Assembly: GCA_025602915.1 (NCBI GenBank)
Contig: JAHLJZ010000107.1
Coordinates: 1-64,000, forward strand
Source: Paraphysoderma sedebokerense
Lineage: Eukaryota; Blastocladiomycota; Physodermatomycetes; Physodermatales; Physodermataceae
DNA: 64,000 nucleotides
Direction: 5' to 3'
The notes beneath the pieces are model-generated. The model did not search any database, was not told where the DNA came from, and worked only from the letters and a program-made list of their open reading frames with translations. Shown here piece by piece: positions 11,806-23,434 of the stretch (positions are counted from its first letter, which is position 1; the number at the start of each line of letters is the position of its first letter). Made by a program: the position numbers and the translations under genes.

Positions 11806-12714
11806 ATGGCCGTGCCAGTGGCACCAGTCGTTTTCAGTTTCATCAGTCTGACGCTTGCATTGGCCCTTCTCATCTTCCATTCATACCGACTTTACAGCAC
11901 ACCGAATTCCAGAGGAGACTCGAAGAATGATACCCGAGGAAACCATTTCCTTCAACTGCTTATCGCATTATGGAGTATGGGTGTCGTGGCCGACATGGCA
12001 ATGGCGACAGAATTTCTGAGCTATGTTAACGACGAACCCGAGAATATCACGCTCCGTAAAATTTCTAATATTGTCAAGGTCTCTTTGACAAACCTTACTA
12101 TTGGTCTATATATCTTTGTTGGTTTACAGCGACTGGAATTGTTTCAACAATTGTTTAGCCCAAAGTTTCGAAATATGCCAGCTGCACTACGTGTAATTTC
12201 GATCATTTTAATGATTATACGAACATTCGTTTCGCTATACGCCCGCATAATCAGAACATGGTCGAGCTTTACGCCGGACTATATATTATATATAAATTCT
12301 CTAGACTCAAGTATACTTTATCTATTCTTTGCATGGATGATATGCATGAGTATGACGATAGACACGACCATCATTCGCTGTGTATTACAAACGCGAAACC
12401 GAATATTAGCCTCGAAGGAAACTGGAATGTTGGGTCGTACATACAAAATATTATTTTTGACAGGCGGGAATATCATGTTGCAGCTATGTGCATTTATTAT
12501 ATCTAGACTGGCCGGTGGGAATAGTGCGGAATTAGGGGGATTTCCCGAATTGTTATTGAGAATTTATTACGCATCAGGATTATTTTGTTTGCATAATGTG
12601 AAGGAATTGGCTAGTGTGCAGACAGAAGTATCCAACCCCGCTGTAGTTATCGCGAATGAAAGCCTTTGGATACCCGCCAAAAATGATATAGCGGTTTTGT
12701 CAAATAAAGCGTAG
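11806..12714 (+). CDS. Seven-transmembrane protein, paralogue A of an unrecognised family
   Basis: An intronless gene of 302 residues from the ATG at 11806. I do not recognise the family. Seven hydrophobic segments can be read: near residues 5-28, 47-72, 83-112, 123-147, 163-190, 205-228 and 240-262. Signatures shared with the genes at 13685 and 31092 are GLYIFVGLQRLELFQ after helix 3, a Trp-x8-Asp pair in helix 5 followed by CVLQTRNR, and LRIYYASGLFCLHNVKELAS in helix 7. The short C-terminal tail has no enzymatic motif. No signal peptide is apparent beyond the first helix. The topology resembles a GPCR or transporter, but no G-protein-receptor hallmark (DRY, NPxxY) is visible. It is directly followed by a decayed copy and paralogue B, so this is a tandem array. 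Confidence 0.75.
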   Translation: MAVPVAPVVFSFISLTLALALLIFHSYRLYSTPNSRGDSKNDTRGNHFLQLLIALWSMGVVADMAMATEFLSYVNDEPENITLRKISNIVKVSLTNLTIGLYIFVGLQRLELFQQLFSPKFRNMPAALRVISIILMIIRTFVSLYARIIRTWSSFTPDYILYINSLDSSILYLFFAWMICMSMTIDTTIIRCVLQTRNRILASKETGMLGRTYKILFLTGGNIMLQLCAFIISRLAGGNSAELGGFPELLLRIYYASGLFCLHNVKELASVQTEVSNPAVVIANESLWIPAKNDIAVLSNKA

Positions 12715-13086
12715 GGTTCAAGTTGCATCTACTTCTGGCGCTTAGAACGTCTGAATGGTTCTTTCATAATAGACATATCTTATTAATATTGCGCCACTCT
12801 GTAGATATTTACAATGACGTTTAAATTTAACTCGTACAGCGTCCACTGAAACATTATCACCGCCACTGGCGCCAATCCATATCAGCAGGCATGGGACGTG
12901 TTACGTGAATCCGGCAGAACTAAACTGCATGCGATTATATAGTAACCTTGAGTGACTCGATCTGACTATTCATTTTAATTCAGAATTAAATATTAAAAAT
13001 CTTAGCTTTACAACTTAATGATAATGCCATGCTCGCACAAAGTTGTTGATGTATTTTGACTGTTTCACCAATTCGTCTGCTGTCTA
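12715..13086. other. Spacer between paralogue A and the decayed copy
   Basis: No open frame of note. It may contain the unrecognisable 5' part of the decayed paralogue whose C-terminal codons survive just downstream, but I cannot align any of it by eye. Confidence 0.35.
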
Positions 13087-13353
13087 GTGTTCATTCTTTC
13101 ATTACGACGTCAGTTGATTGTAATAAACTTTGGATTCATCATTTACAGAAATGCATATTACGATTTCTTATTTGGTCTGGTATATAACGCAATAGAACTG
13201 GCTAGTATACAAAGAGTTATATCTAACCGGCAAATACACATGCCGTACTATGACATCAACCAGGTCGTGTTAGAAACCTGTATTCCTGCAGATGACACTT
13301 TAATGTATGCAGGCAAAAACGAGGAACTGGAAGCGGACAGTGAAGGTCTGTGA
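13087..13353 (+). pseudogene. Decayed C-terminal fragment of the 7TM family
   Basis: An 88-codon open stretch without an ATG start. Its middle, YYDFLFGLVYNAIELASIQ, parallels the helix-7/tail segment of paralogue A, YYASGLFCLHNVKELASVQ, and the following codons keep the same spacing to an SN pair, then diverge. The six upstream helices that the family needs are not visible in front of it. It lies between paralogues A and B on the same strand, as expected for an old tandem duplicate that has lost its 5' portion. The alternative, the last exon of an unspliced gene, is less likely because the intact paralogues have no introns. Confidence 0.5.
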
Positions 13354-13684
13354 TATATTTAAATATGTACTTCATCCGCAAAATATCCGTCAGCTCCCAG
13401 CGCTGAGTGATAGTGCAGAATTCTTCGTGGAGGCCCGGCCGGATTGAATGTACGCATTTCACCACAATCGTTCATCTGAGGGCCATCTCGAGAGTGCTTC
13501 CGCCGTGGACATTTCGTAGAAGCACTTCTTATCTTGCCCATTGCACACTTAGCTTTTAAGGTCTGTCGTCACTACTGGAATATCTGCATCATCGGTATAG
13601 CATTTGTGGGACACGCCGTCGTGTTGAAACCCCACTTAAAACCCTCGGTTGCGCACGACAATTCAGCTCGTATTTCCGAAAGCG
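13354..13684. other. Intergenic gap before paralogue B
   Basis: The presumed promoter of the next gene. The sequence is unremarkable, and the short minus-strand frames here are without motifs. Confidence 0.4.
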
Positions 13685-14830
13685 ATGTCTAATCCTCCAG
13701 CAACAGTCGAAAACCCATTCTTCCCACCAGACATAAGCACATCGCTAGCTGTCTTTCAATTGTTATTTCATTTCTGCAGTATTTTCCTATCAATTACATT
13801 TGTGGGAATACATAGTAAAAAATTATGGCAAGCGAAAACTGGAGACATTGCAGCGTCTCGAAAACATTTGCATTTCCTAATACAGCTTACCCTCGTCAGT
13901 TTGCTTGCACTATTTGCGGATATTTCAATGATATCAGAATATAGTGTCCGATATTCTCAGGAGTACGGACAAGACATTTATAGGTTATTTCGTGTTTGCA
14001 CCATTTTGAAAGTTTCGTTAGGAAATCTCGCATGTGGACTGTACGTATTCGTTGGGCTGCAACGGATGAACTTATTCGAAACACAATTACCCAGACTATT
14101 CAAGAAGCTGCCGTCGTCCTTTCAAGCAGTCACAGCTCTTGTTGTGACACTTCGAACGTTTCTCACGCTTTATCTTCGCAGTGTAAAATATTTCGGTCAA
14201 CTCGACGCTGCGGCGACCAAATCCAATGACGCTGGTGACACAGCTATGTCGCTGATTTTTTGGGGGTGGATAGGGCTCATGGTCGCCTATGTTGACGGCG
14301 GTATTGTTTATTTCGTTTTGAAGAGCAGAAGGAAGCTGCTCAAACACCAAAGTCGAAGCAAAATGGTGGAGGCGTGGTCGCTGAAGGGAATCATTCTTAT
14401 TATCATGGCCAATGCATTTATCATGGTGGCCGCTCTTATCCTTGGTGGAACATTCGAACGACATCGAATTTACGGATTTAACGAATTCTTAATTCGGCTG
14501 TACTTTGCCGGGGGGCTATACTGTCTTCATAAGGTCAAAGAGTTGAGTGCGCAGAGTTGGCAGCTAGCCGGCACCGCTGCCGGACCCGGAACATCGATGC
14601 AGTACAAAGTCAGTGGTGGATTGCGGGCATCGAATTCTCAACTCAACATTGCTGCTGGAACAGGCAGCATCATCGGACAACTCCCCCGCGACCGTTCGCC
14701 GTCTGCTTCGACTGCGAATATAGAGCGTTCCCGCAGTCGCAGCGATATCAATGCCATGTCGAGTGTTCTGACTGAGCCGTCGCGGACCCGCCAGTCGAGC
14801 AAGACACCAGTTGAGACAATGTTTCGATAG
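13685..14830 (+). CDS. Seven-transmembrane protein, paralogue B of an unrecognised family
   Basis: An intronless gene of 381 residues. The frame is open from 13649, but the first ATG is at 13685 (MSNPPATVENPFFPP). Seven hydrophobic segments are followed by a long cytosol-type tail of about 80 residues rich in Ser, Arg and Thr (SRSRSDINAMSS, PSRTRQSSKTP), which offers likely phosphorylation sites. Family signatures are GLYVFVGLQRMNLFE, FWGWIGLMVAYVDGGIVYFV and IRLYFAGGLYCLHKVKELSA, all matching paralogues A and C at the same relative places. The neighbourhood is a tandem pair with paralogue A about 1 kb upstream. Function is unknown; the conserved basic string after helix 5 (KSRRKLLK) could be a cytoplasmic loop that binds a partner, which is inference only. 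Confidence 0.77.
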   Translation: MSNPPATVENPFFPPDISTSLAVFQLLFHFCSIFLSITFVGIHSKKLWQAKTGDIAASRKHLHFLIQLTLVSLLALFADISMISEYSVRYSQEYGQDIYRLFRVCTILKVSLGNLACGLYVFVGLQRMNLFETQLPRLFKKLPSSFQAVTALVVTLRTFLTLYLRSVKYFGQLDAAATKSNDAGDTAMSLIFWGWIGLMVAYVDGGIVYFVLKSRRKLLKHQSRSKMVEAWSLKGIILIIMANAFIMVAALILGGTFERHRIYGFNEFLIRLYFAGGLYCLHKVKELSAQSWQLAGTAAGPGTSMQYKVSGGLRASNSQLNIAAGTGSIIGQLPRDRSPSASTANIERSRSRSDINAMSSVLTEPSRTRQSSKTPVETMFR

Positions 14831-15183
14831 AGCGAGCGAGAGGAAAGAATGTACTGCGACAGCATGTATGGTATAACGATGACCACGACCATATTTATAG
14901 GACACAGTAGGATATAGATATAACATATTGTACAAATACGGCATCCTTATATTGCCTTATCTAATAATTTTTCCAATTCAAATGCAATCCGCCGGGTAAT
15001 ATTACTTTTATCTTTTATCGATGTCACGTGTAGAATTTCCCTGGTGGGGCAGCAAGGCAATTCCCTCTAATCGATGAGAAAATAAATTCCATTCACATTA
15101 CATCCGCATCAGCACTTTTGTTATTTCGATAATCCATCTCCGCAAGAAAGCAGCACACATCCCCTCCACTCTTCTCTTGTTAA
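14831..15183. other. Intergenic gap, glycogen phosphorylase upstream region
   Basis: A 353-base spacer with a perfect CACGTG palindrome (15025-15030) in its second half. No other coding or RNA feature was recognised. Confidence 0.45.
15025..15030. promoter_or_regulatory. CACGTG E-box candidate upstream of glycogen phosphorylase
   Basis: A perfect six-base palindrome 154 bases before the start codon. CACGTG is the core site of fungal bHLH regulators of the Pho4/Cbf1/NUC-1 type. One such site is expected by chance about every 4 kb, so its placement alone is weak support. Confidence 0.25.
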
Positions 15184-18100
15184 ATGCCTCCAATGCCGAT
15201 GCCAGCCGCCAACTCTGACGAGGACATCCATCGTCGTGATCACTACAACCATAAAAGAAACTTCACCGGCCTTCCCAGTGGCCAGTTGTCAACCCTCAAA
15301 AAGGAAGCCGTCAATCTTTGGCATAAACTCTCCGCTGTGGATCCCTCTGGTAAGCATCCTCGTTTGCAGTTTCTCTCTTGGTTCTTATCGTGCAGATGCT
15401 GGATTAGAGATGGCCGTCCTTCCGGACAGATACACCTTGGGCCTTTCATTCCGCCATTTGCTTCCATTCAGTCCTGCTACCCATTGCACAATGTCTTAAT
15501 CTAATTAACTGCTTGCTGATAATTCTCAGATGCTGAACATATTCAAAAATCCATCGTCAAGCATGCCACCTCTACCCTCGCACGGACCGTGTTCAACATG
15601 GATTCATTCGCCGCTTATCAAGCGACATCACATTCAGTCAGAGATCGTTTGATTGAATTTTGGAATATTACTCAACAGGTAACTGGCTCCTTTCACATTA
15701 TCCTTTGATGATTGAACGTCCGCTTGCCTGCGGTTGAGTGATGGGTCGCGACTCCGTCATTCGATTCTCTCAACGGCCCAAGTCGCGCAACTGCTGACGA
15801 CATAATTTTTCGCCCGATACTTTAGTACCACACTATCCAAGACCCCAAACGTGTTTATTATCTCTCCTTGGAATTTCTCCTCGGTCGATCCCTTGACAAC
15901 GCTCTTTTAAATCTTGGTCTCAAGGGAAAATATGGCGGTACGTAAATTAAACAAAGCAATCAGCGCCAAATCAAAATGACCTCTAAAGTTTCTATTCAGA
16001 GGCTGTGTCTGCTTTGGGATTCAACATGGAAGATTTAATTCAAGAAGAAGTTGACGCTGCCCTTGGCAACGGTGGTCTTGGGCGCTTGGCCGCCTGTTAC
16101 ATGGATGGCCTAGCCTGTCTGGAATACCCGGCTTGGGGTTATGGTTTGAGGTTTGAATACAGATTTTGCGTGCTTGCATCCGCTCCCAATCCCCATCTGA
16201 CCACAATATCCTCTATTATATCCAGATATACATACGGTATCTTCAAACAAAAGATTATCGATGGTTTCCAAAACGAGTTTCCCGATTATTGGTTGAATTT
16301 CGGCAATCCATGGGAAGTCCCTCGTTTGGACGTTCTCTACGAAGTTCGATTTTACGGAAACACTGTTAAATATACTGACGCCGACGGCACTATCCGTTGG
16401 AGATGGGAAGGTGGCGAGAAGGTACAAGCTGTAGCGTATGGTACATATTTGCTGTTGATATCATGCTGTTGGTTCATATCCCTTGCTAATGAAATTACAA
16501 CACGTGAATAGACGTGCCGATTCCAGGGTTCAAAAATAATTCCTGCCTTAACATTCGTTTGTGGAGTAGTAAGCCTACCAAGGTTCGTAACTTCATTTTG
16601 GAGCACTACGGGGGCCATCCTGTTGCTGACCGGACTTATACCCAATTTGCGTTGTAGAAATTCGACCTTGCTCAATTCAACGAAGGCAACTACGACAAAT
16701 CAGTCGAAGAACAACAGAAAGCCGAAAACATTACTAGTGTCTTGGTACATCCGCTTTAATCCATCTGTCGTAGAATTGTTCTCCGTCTCACCGTTCTTCT
16801 CATCTATATTCAGTATCCGAATGACAATCATATGGTCGGAAAAGAATTGCGTCTCAAGCAACAATACTTTTTCGTATGTGCTACTTTGAAGGATATTATC
16901 AGAAGATTCAAGAAGACAAACAGACCATGGAGTGACTTCCCCAATCAAGTTGCGATTCAATTGAATGGTATGTTAACGGTTGTGTTGGATTTGTAAGAGT
17001 TTATTTCTAACAATTGTATTTTAGATACTCACCCAACGTAAGCTGCTCTAAGATAATTTTTTTGACCTTGGTGTATGTCAGTGATTGTAACGGGTATTCT
17101 GTTCAGACTCGGTATCGCCGAACTTCAACGTCGCCTTGTCGATATTGAAGGTTTGGATTGGGATGAAGCCTGGGATATCGTTACTCGCACTTATGCGTTC
17201 ACCAACCACACTGTCCTGCCGGAAGCTCTTGAAAAATGGCCCGTCCCCATGGTCAATCATTTGCTCCCCAGACATATGCAAATCATTTTTGACATCAACC
17301 TGGTAGGTTCTTCAAGATCAATTTAGCCAATTTGAATCCACACTCACCCTATCCTATGTAGTTCTTCTTGCAAAAGATTGAGAAGAAATGGCCTAACGAT
17401 CGCGAGCGACTTCGCCGCATGTCCATTATCGAAGAGGGCACTCCGCAAAATATTCGCATGGCCCACTTGGCTATTGTTGGTTCTCATACTGTAAATGGTG
17501 TCGCTGCCCTTCATTCGCAACTTGTCAAGAACGTCATTTTCAAAGATTTTGCTGATTTTTACGGCGACGCCAAATTCACTAACGTTACAAACGGGATTAC
17601 CCCACGCCGTTGGTTAAACCAAGCTAATCCTGGTCTAAGTGCCTTAATTACCGAAAAGATTGGTAACGGTTGGGAAAAGGATTTGAAAGAATTGAGTAAA
17701 CTCAAGAAATTCTTAGATGATGCTGACTTCAAAAAGAGATGGATGAACATTAAACATCAGAACAAGGTAAAACCTCCACTTATTCAGTCGCAGCACATCA
17801 ATTGTTGTGTAACGGGTTGTCATTCCATCCCCTAGGTCCGCCTCGCAAAATACATTGAGGAAAATTGCGGCGTCAAAGTCAGCCCTGATTCTCTGTTTGA
17901 CGTCCAAGTTAAGCGTATTCATGAGTACAAGCGTCAACTCATGAACATCCTCTCTGTTATTCATCGCTATAAGCAACTCAAATCAATGACTCCTGAACAA
18001 AAAGCCCAAGAGATCCCTCGTGTTGTTTTCTTCGGCGGCAAAGCCGCACCCGGTTATTACATGGCTAAAATGGTCATTAAATTGATTAACAGCGTTGCTG

Positions 18101-18937
18101 AAGTTGTTAACAACGATGTCAGTATTGGTAATGCATTGAAGGTGGTTTTCATTCCGGATTATAATGTCAGTCTGGCTGAAATCATTATCCCCGCCAGTGA
18201 TATCTCACAGCATATTAGGTTTGATAGTTTTATAGCATCTGCTACACTCTAATTCTATACTGAGTTCACATTTTGGCATTACATAGTACCGCCGGTACTG
18301 AAGCATCCGGTACCAGTAACATGAAATTTGTTCTTAATGGTGGACTCATTGTTGGTACCGTCGATGGTGCGAATATTGAAATTAGCGAAGAAATCGGCAA
18401 AGAAAACATCTTCAGTTTTGGTGCTTTGGTAGGAATTCTGATGCCACAATCGGCCTGTTGTTCCGTTTTTAACTCTTTTTGGCGACTATGATTCAGGCTC
18501 ATGAAGTTGAAGATATCCGTCACCGTCAAATCTACCGTAAAACCACAATGGATCCGAAACTCCAAGCAGTGCTTGAAACAATTCAATCTGGCGCTTTCGG
18601 TCCCGCTAAAACATTTGCTTCGCTTATTGATACGTTGACAGTTGGTGGCGACTTTTATTTGCTTTCAAATGATTTCAGCTCCTACCTTGATGCTATGAAA
18701 AGAGCAGATGCTGAATTCAAGAATAAAGATGGATGGGCTAGAAAAAGTATCTGTTGCACGGCTGGAAGCGGTCATTTCTCGACTGATAGGTCTGTGAAGG
18801 AATACGCCGAAAGGATTTGGAAGATTGTATGTTATCTTCTCCCGTTTGTCTATCTTTGCATAATTTTCTAACTTCGCCTACTTTGTGTCCAGTCTCCGTG
18901 TCATGTACCTGAATCAGCGTTGGTAGAATTGGCTTAA
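15184..18937 (+). CDS. GPH1: Glycogen phosphorylase
   Basis: A cytosolic pyridoxal-phosphate enzyme that releases glucose-1-phosphate from glycogen. About eleven exons join into a full-length enzyme of usual size. Landmarks in order are [20 protein letters not shown] (15855-15914), [19 protein letters not shown] (16056-16112), [16 protein letters not shown], the nucleotide/glucose-binding region [16 protein letters not shown] spanning an intron near 17030, [12 protein letters not shown] (17581-17616), [30 protein letters not shown], and the PLP-lysine segment [15 protein letters not shown] (about 18301-18345). The start at 15184 is the first ATG of the first exon. The N-terminus has no long extension, but an early Ser/Thr stretch could hold a yeast-like phosphorylation site. 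The last exon is tiny and ends at 18937. AATAAA is at 19127-19132. Confidence 0.96.
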
Positions 18938-19331
18938 AATGTAGAAATTGGATTTGTGTTGTAGAAGACTGCTTATTAAATCAGAGAGAATGAATTTTAG
19001 TGTAGCGGCGAGATGATTTCAATATAAATCTGCCTTTCTTGCAAATTCGGTGCGACCTTGCATACTTTCGACATACGGGTACACAAATGTCAGCCATTAG
19101 GAACGTTCTGACTGATGCATGACTTGAATAAACCATAATCATAATCAATTCATCTGTTTTTCAATGTTTGAATTCAGTCCGTTGATTTAAGTTTTATTGA
19201 TGCTGCAAGTTGAAGGGATGCGTTGAGGAAATGTTCACCATCGCGTCCGGGAGTGAATCCCACTGAAAATCGCACATTCGTCATTTCTGACAATCCAAGT
19301 AAAGTCATTCTTGTTGTCTGTTAACATAAAC
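18938..19331. other. Intergenic gap
   Basis: 3' region of glycogen phosphorylase with AATAAA at 19127-19132, then the upstream region of the C2orf81-like gene. Nothing else was recognised. Confidence 0.45.
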
Positions 19332-21132
19332 ATGGCCAACCGTATACCAAGCAAGCACCTGTGGTTCTCGATCTTGAATCAAGAGGAGTCAGAGCTATTC
19401 ATCCATTCAATCGTCGAAGAAATCATTCAGCGTTCACAAGATCTGTTGTTCGAAAAGCATATCAGCAGCCAAGTGTTGCCCTATGCCGTGCAGTTTGCGA
19501 AGAATGTCATAGTAGAAATGATCGAGGTATGTTTGAACGAACTAGTAGCTAGCTTTATGATGGTGCAATTGGTCGATCCCATGGTTCAGGGATTGTTTAC
19601 AGTTCAACACCGTTGTCTCAATAACAATATAGCGGTGGGTATTGCGAACTGTGGAGTTTACTATATATTGACATAATTTTGAATACTTGTGTGTTCTTTA
19701 AATTTTGAATAGTGGGAGTTCTTCCTTCAGGATACGGAAGACCATAACTCCCCGATTTGGAAACCAGATGACGGTAATTGATCGATTCCTAAATGCATTC
19801 AGTGTATAGATCTCATATTTAATCTCAATCCATTCTTCACCATACAATGCCATCCTTTCTTATGAATGTAATTAAACCGAAGAACCTGAACCTATACCGA
19901 TCGACTCTTGGGCACCCTTCACGATTCCACTGAAAACATTATCACCCGCAGAACGGCAGAAATTGTTAGAAAACGCAGAAACATACGCGAGAAACGCCTC
20001 TAAAAAAATTGCAAATAACAACGAGGAACCGAAAAGAAATTCACATAAAGCGTATGTCGAGAGCGTTGTCGTAGATTTTGGAAACTTTAACTAATCAGAA
20101 TTGCTTTGTTGCAGCTCCAGGCTGTCGAAAACGCGACGATCAGTGAGTTTGAAGTCCCATTTTCACCACACAGTATATCGTAGTCATTTAGAACTAAACC
20201 GATAGCTTACAATAGACCAAAATCAATGATTCCTCTTCATTAAGTAGTCTACTGGATTCTAGAGACCGATTAATTGCTGAAAAAACTGAAGAAGTGAGTA
20301 CACTAAAATTCTCAACCGCATCATTCTTGAGTTCACTAATAATGTACCGATTACTACAGAACAACAAGAAAGCACTAGCACGTATTGCTGAGATCGAACG
20401 AAGCGGCGGCAAATCAGAATATACAGTGGATCAGGATGGCAGGTTATACTTCATCAAAATTCCGCGAAGGATGACAATGTCAATGGCCGGGATGTGTGTT
20501 GATAATCTCTCATTATTAAGTTATCTATGTTTCAATAACTGAATGACTGTTAACATTTCATTCGTCAGAAAACAACAACGAACTGTACCTCCGAACAGTA
20601 CATCTAATGTCAAGCCTTCGACCACTCAACGTAGCAGTAAAAGCTTAACAGTGATAAAGCAAAAAGAAAAAACAAGCCCAGTAAAGTTAAGGGTAAACTT
20701 ATTCCTTAGCTCAATACACTAAATCAATGCAGCGGCTGACTCTTTGAGTAGACAACGGATGCACCGAAGACTTCACCTTCAACGGTATCAGTGCTCCTGT
20801 ATTGGCAACCAATACTACTTCATATCGTACTAATGTTCTAAAATTATATTATTTAATCAGTCCAGCAGAGATAGATATCCGAAATCCACGACATCTGGCG
20901 AATACCTAAGGAACATCAATGCACCACGAACATATAGACGTGTTGATCAGCAGACTGAAAATTCTGTGACGTTACCTCCGATTGATAAAAGAGTAAGTTG
21001 AAGTCAAACCAGGCCTTATTTTGCCTTTTGATTAATTTTGCTATATGAAATTATTAGAAGAGTCGTTTTGGTTCATACGATCTTGGAGACGAGGCTAAAC
21101 CGAACTCTACCACCAAAAAGGTCCAGTCCTAG
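19332..21132 (+). CDS. C2orf81-like (DUF4639) protein, probably cilium-associated
   Basis: Multi-exon gene. Exon 1 (19332-19526) and exon 2 (from 19713) give IHSIVEEIIQRSQDLLFEKH, LPYAVQFAKNVIVEMIEWEF and FLQDTEDHNSPIWKPDDEEP, then PIPIDSWAPFTIP. This pattern of a helical block ending in IxEW-F, an acidic linker and a DSWA motif is what I know from the C2orf81/DUF4639 family of ciliated animals and protists. The rest is lysine- and serine-rich, with short exons to 21132 ending in KSRFGSYDLGDEAK and a short tail. The start is ATG 19332; the longer open frame begins with TTG. Biochemical function is unknown. The phyletic link to flagella is recalled family knowledge rather than anything in the sequence. 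Exons after about 20100 are only approximate. Confidence 0.6.
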
Positions 21133-21395
21133 TGCATCTTCGCAACGACACAATATTAATAGTATAGGCCAGTTTCTCGTATATATTCACAAGCAGTTAT
21201 AACGCATTTCAACAGAATACAACACAGTTTGAACATATTATCACATTTTTGTGTGCATATTTGAAACGATGTGCTTTTCCGAACGTCGAGGATCATTTTC
21301 GGCTCGAACAATACACTGCCTAAGCATGATATGTTCTTATTATTATTTCTATGTTCTATCTGGCCGGTATATATTCTAATGGCAATAGACCAAAT

Positions 21396-22477
21396 TTACC
21401 AAAACCCAGGTGTATCAGGACCTTCTTGCAATTCGTCACACAACTCCTTAGAGATTTTATCACGGATTTTACAGCCTTGTCTCGGATTACCCCATTTGCC
21501 CTTAAAATTCCACCAAAGTGCATCTTCGATACCACGGTCTACACTCACAAAAGTACCGTCCTGGCTTTTCATGTAAATTTCAAAATTCTCCCAAGTTTTC
21601 CATGACGGACCTTCCCCAAATTCATCAATCAACGGCACAACTTTTCCAACACGATGATATATTCTATTCTTTGGTTCATAATTCATTCCATGTGAACCGA
21701 GAGCGACATATGTTTGGATGTGGGTTTCGTTCGTCTTTTTAACACGGGGATCCGTGTACGAAAGAGTTTGGTTGAATGAATGATATTTGAAGACGACTCG
21801 TTTGGGTTCCGTGCCTTCAAAATGGATTCGTAAACCTTCCCAATCACCTAAAAGGAATCAAAAGACGTTTATGTTAACTGAGTTTTAGAATGAGTATCGA
21901 GGTATTGATCCATTGGCAGGAAAACCGGACATCACGTCCTGAACTTACCAACATGATTGCCTAAAGTTTGTTCAACGCCCACACAATTTCCCATAAATCT
22001 ACCACCGAAGCAAATGGCTTTTCCACGATTGTACGGAAAAAACATATAATAAAATATAGTATACCCGTTATCTCTTGGAACAATCATAATATAAACTTTT
22101 GGGTTTTCAGTTATCCGTTGACCTTTGAACCAAGGCAATTCTTTCCCGTTTTTCACTTTTTCAGGTGTAGTCAAGAACATATCGTCTGTGCTGCCATTTT
22201 TTACGATTTGGGTGAGTGCTTCGCGGGAAAGGAGTTGGTTGTCGGTATGATTACCTCTGTTCAACAAGACTTTGGAAAGGAAGAAGTCGATGGTGGATGG
22301 ATAATGAATTTCTTTTGGGTGAAAGTGATATAGAGGAGCATACTTTAAGGCTAGATCAATTAGTGATTTCGGTATCGGTGTTTGTGTTGGAGCGGGGACA
22401 ATTGGGGTTATTAGGACCGAAAGGAACACGAGAACGACAAATCGAAGCGTGCAAGAGAGAAGGTTCATTGGGACCAT
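21396..22477 (-). CDS. Vps62-family protein with signal peptide
   Basis: Two exons: 22477 to about 21950, and about 21849 to 21396. The N-terminal hydrophobic stretch (CTLRFVVLVFLSVLITPIV) is a likely signal peptide or anchor. The remainder matches the Vps62 (DUF946) family: KYAPLYHFHPKEIHYPSTI, the spliced GNHVGDWEGLRIHFEG, ALGSHGMNYEPKNRIYHRV in its typical place, and DALWWNFKGKWGNP near the end. Yeast Vps62 was named for a vacuolar sorting phenotype, but no biochemical activity is established for the family. Both strings GNHVGDWE and the SHG region are well kept, so the gene looks intact. It is followed downstream on the same strand by nothing of relevance. Confidence 0.8.
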
Positions 22478-23434
22478 ATTGAAACCTTATAGTGGCTATA
22501 TTCTCAGGTTAGGGGCAGAACTTCAGGTGACGAGAACAAAGTGAATGAGACTTCTTATGTTCAATTCAACATTTGCTCAGATGCCAGATATTAATCCATT
22601 TCGTCATGGTGTAATTTCGATGCCTCACCTCGCCCCCACAGAAACCACGGTTCAAATTCCCAGGACTTCCCAAACGATATTGAATCTAATGATCCGTCGG
22701 CATTGTTGCAGAAAATACCGTGGTCGAAACGTATTAAGCAAATTTTGAAACTGCACACACTCGGCAGTATCGAAATATGAATGCGCATAAGCTACGCGAA
22801 AAATTCGGTGGGTATTGTGTTGGGGGTTGCGACGAAGGTAATCGCCGAAGCAGTATCCAATAGGGATTACAGCCTAGAAATGAATTGATAAATTGCTGAA
22901 TCCTTGAGGATATGATCCGAGAATAAGCAAAATTTGGAATCCTGCGAGCGTTTATTAGAGAGGAGAAGGAAGAATCAAAATTTGAATAGAGCTCATCAAT
23001 GACGAAAACGTTGTTGCCGCTGACACAAACTATGCCGATTCAAAAATTCACGGAGCTAGTCAATCCATTCTTTGGTTGATTCCTGACCTTCACAAAATCG
23101 ATATGGAATGTAATTGATGATTGTAATGAAAAAATAAACAGTATAATACAGATTACAATACAATAAATATACAAATTAATCGCCACAAATATGGATACAT
23201 CATGGGTATTAAAAACGGTTGAACTCCCGATTCAATATGATATAATTTAAATTATTGAAATTGTTGGTAGTTGAAACCACCTGACACTACTTGTGGCTAA
23301 TACATGTTTAATAGAAGGAATGCAATACACCGAATGAAACGTTGATCAAGAGTCCACATATGACAGCTTCAGTTTGTTAACGAAAGAGACGTAGATAAGG
23401 CAAAATGAGAATCGATAGAAAATCACAACCGCAA
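22478..23434. other. Intergenic gap between Vps62-like and Dsc3 genes
   Basis: 957 bases, AT-rich from 23100 to 23300. Two short open frames (22545-22748 plus, 22591-22788 minus) overlap each other and carry no motif. A tRNA B-box-like string near 22650 was examined and rejected. I see no gene. Confidence 0.4.

Noticed and set aside
12258-12506. Second long frame overlapping paralogue A
   Set aside because: An out-of-frame shadow of the 7TM gene, with no signal of its own.
22590-22680. tRNA-like A-box and B-box strings (ggttcaaattcc near 22646)
   Set aside because: The arms that should pair around the putative T loop do not form a five-base stem and no acceptor stem closes. It is treated as chance or, at most, a decayed tRNA-derived repeat.
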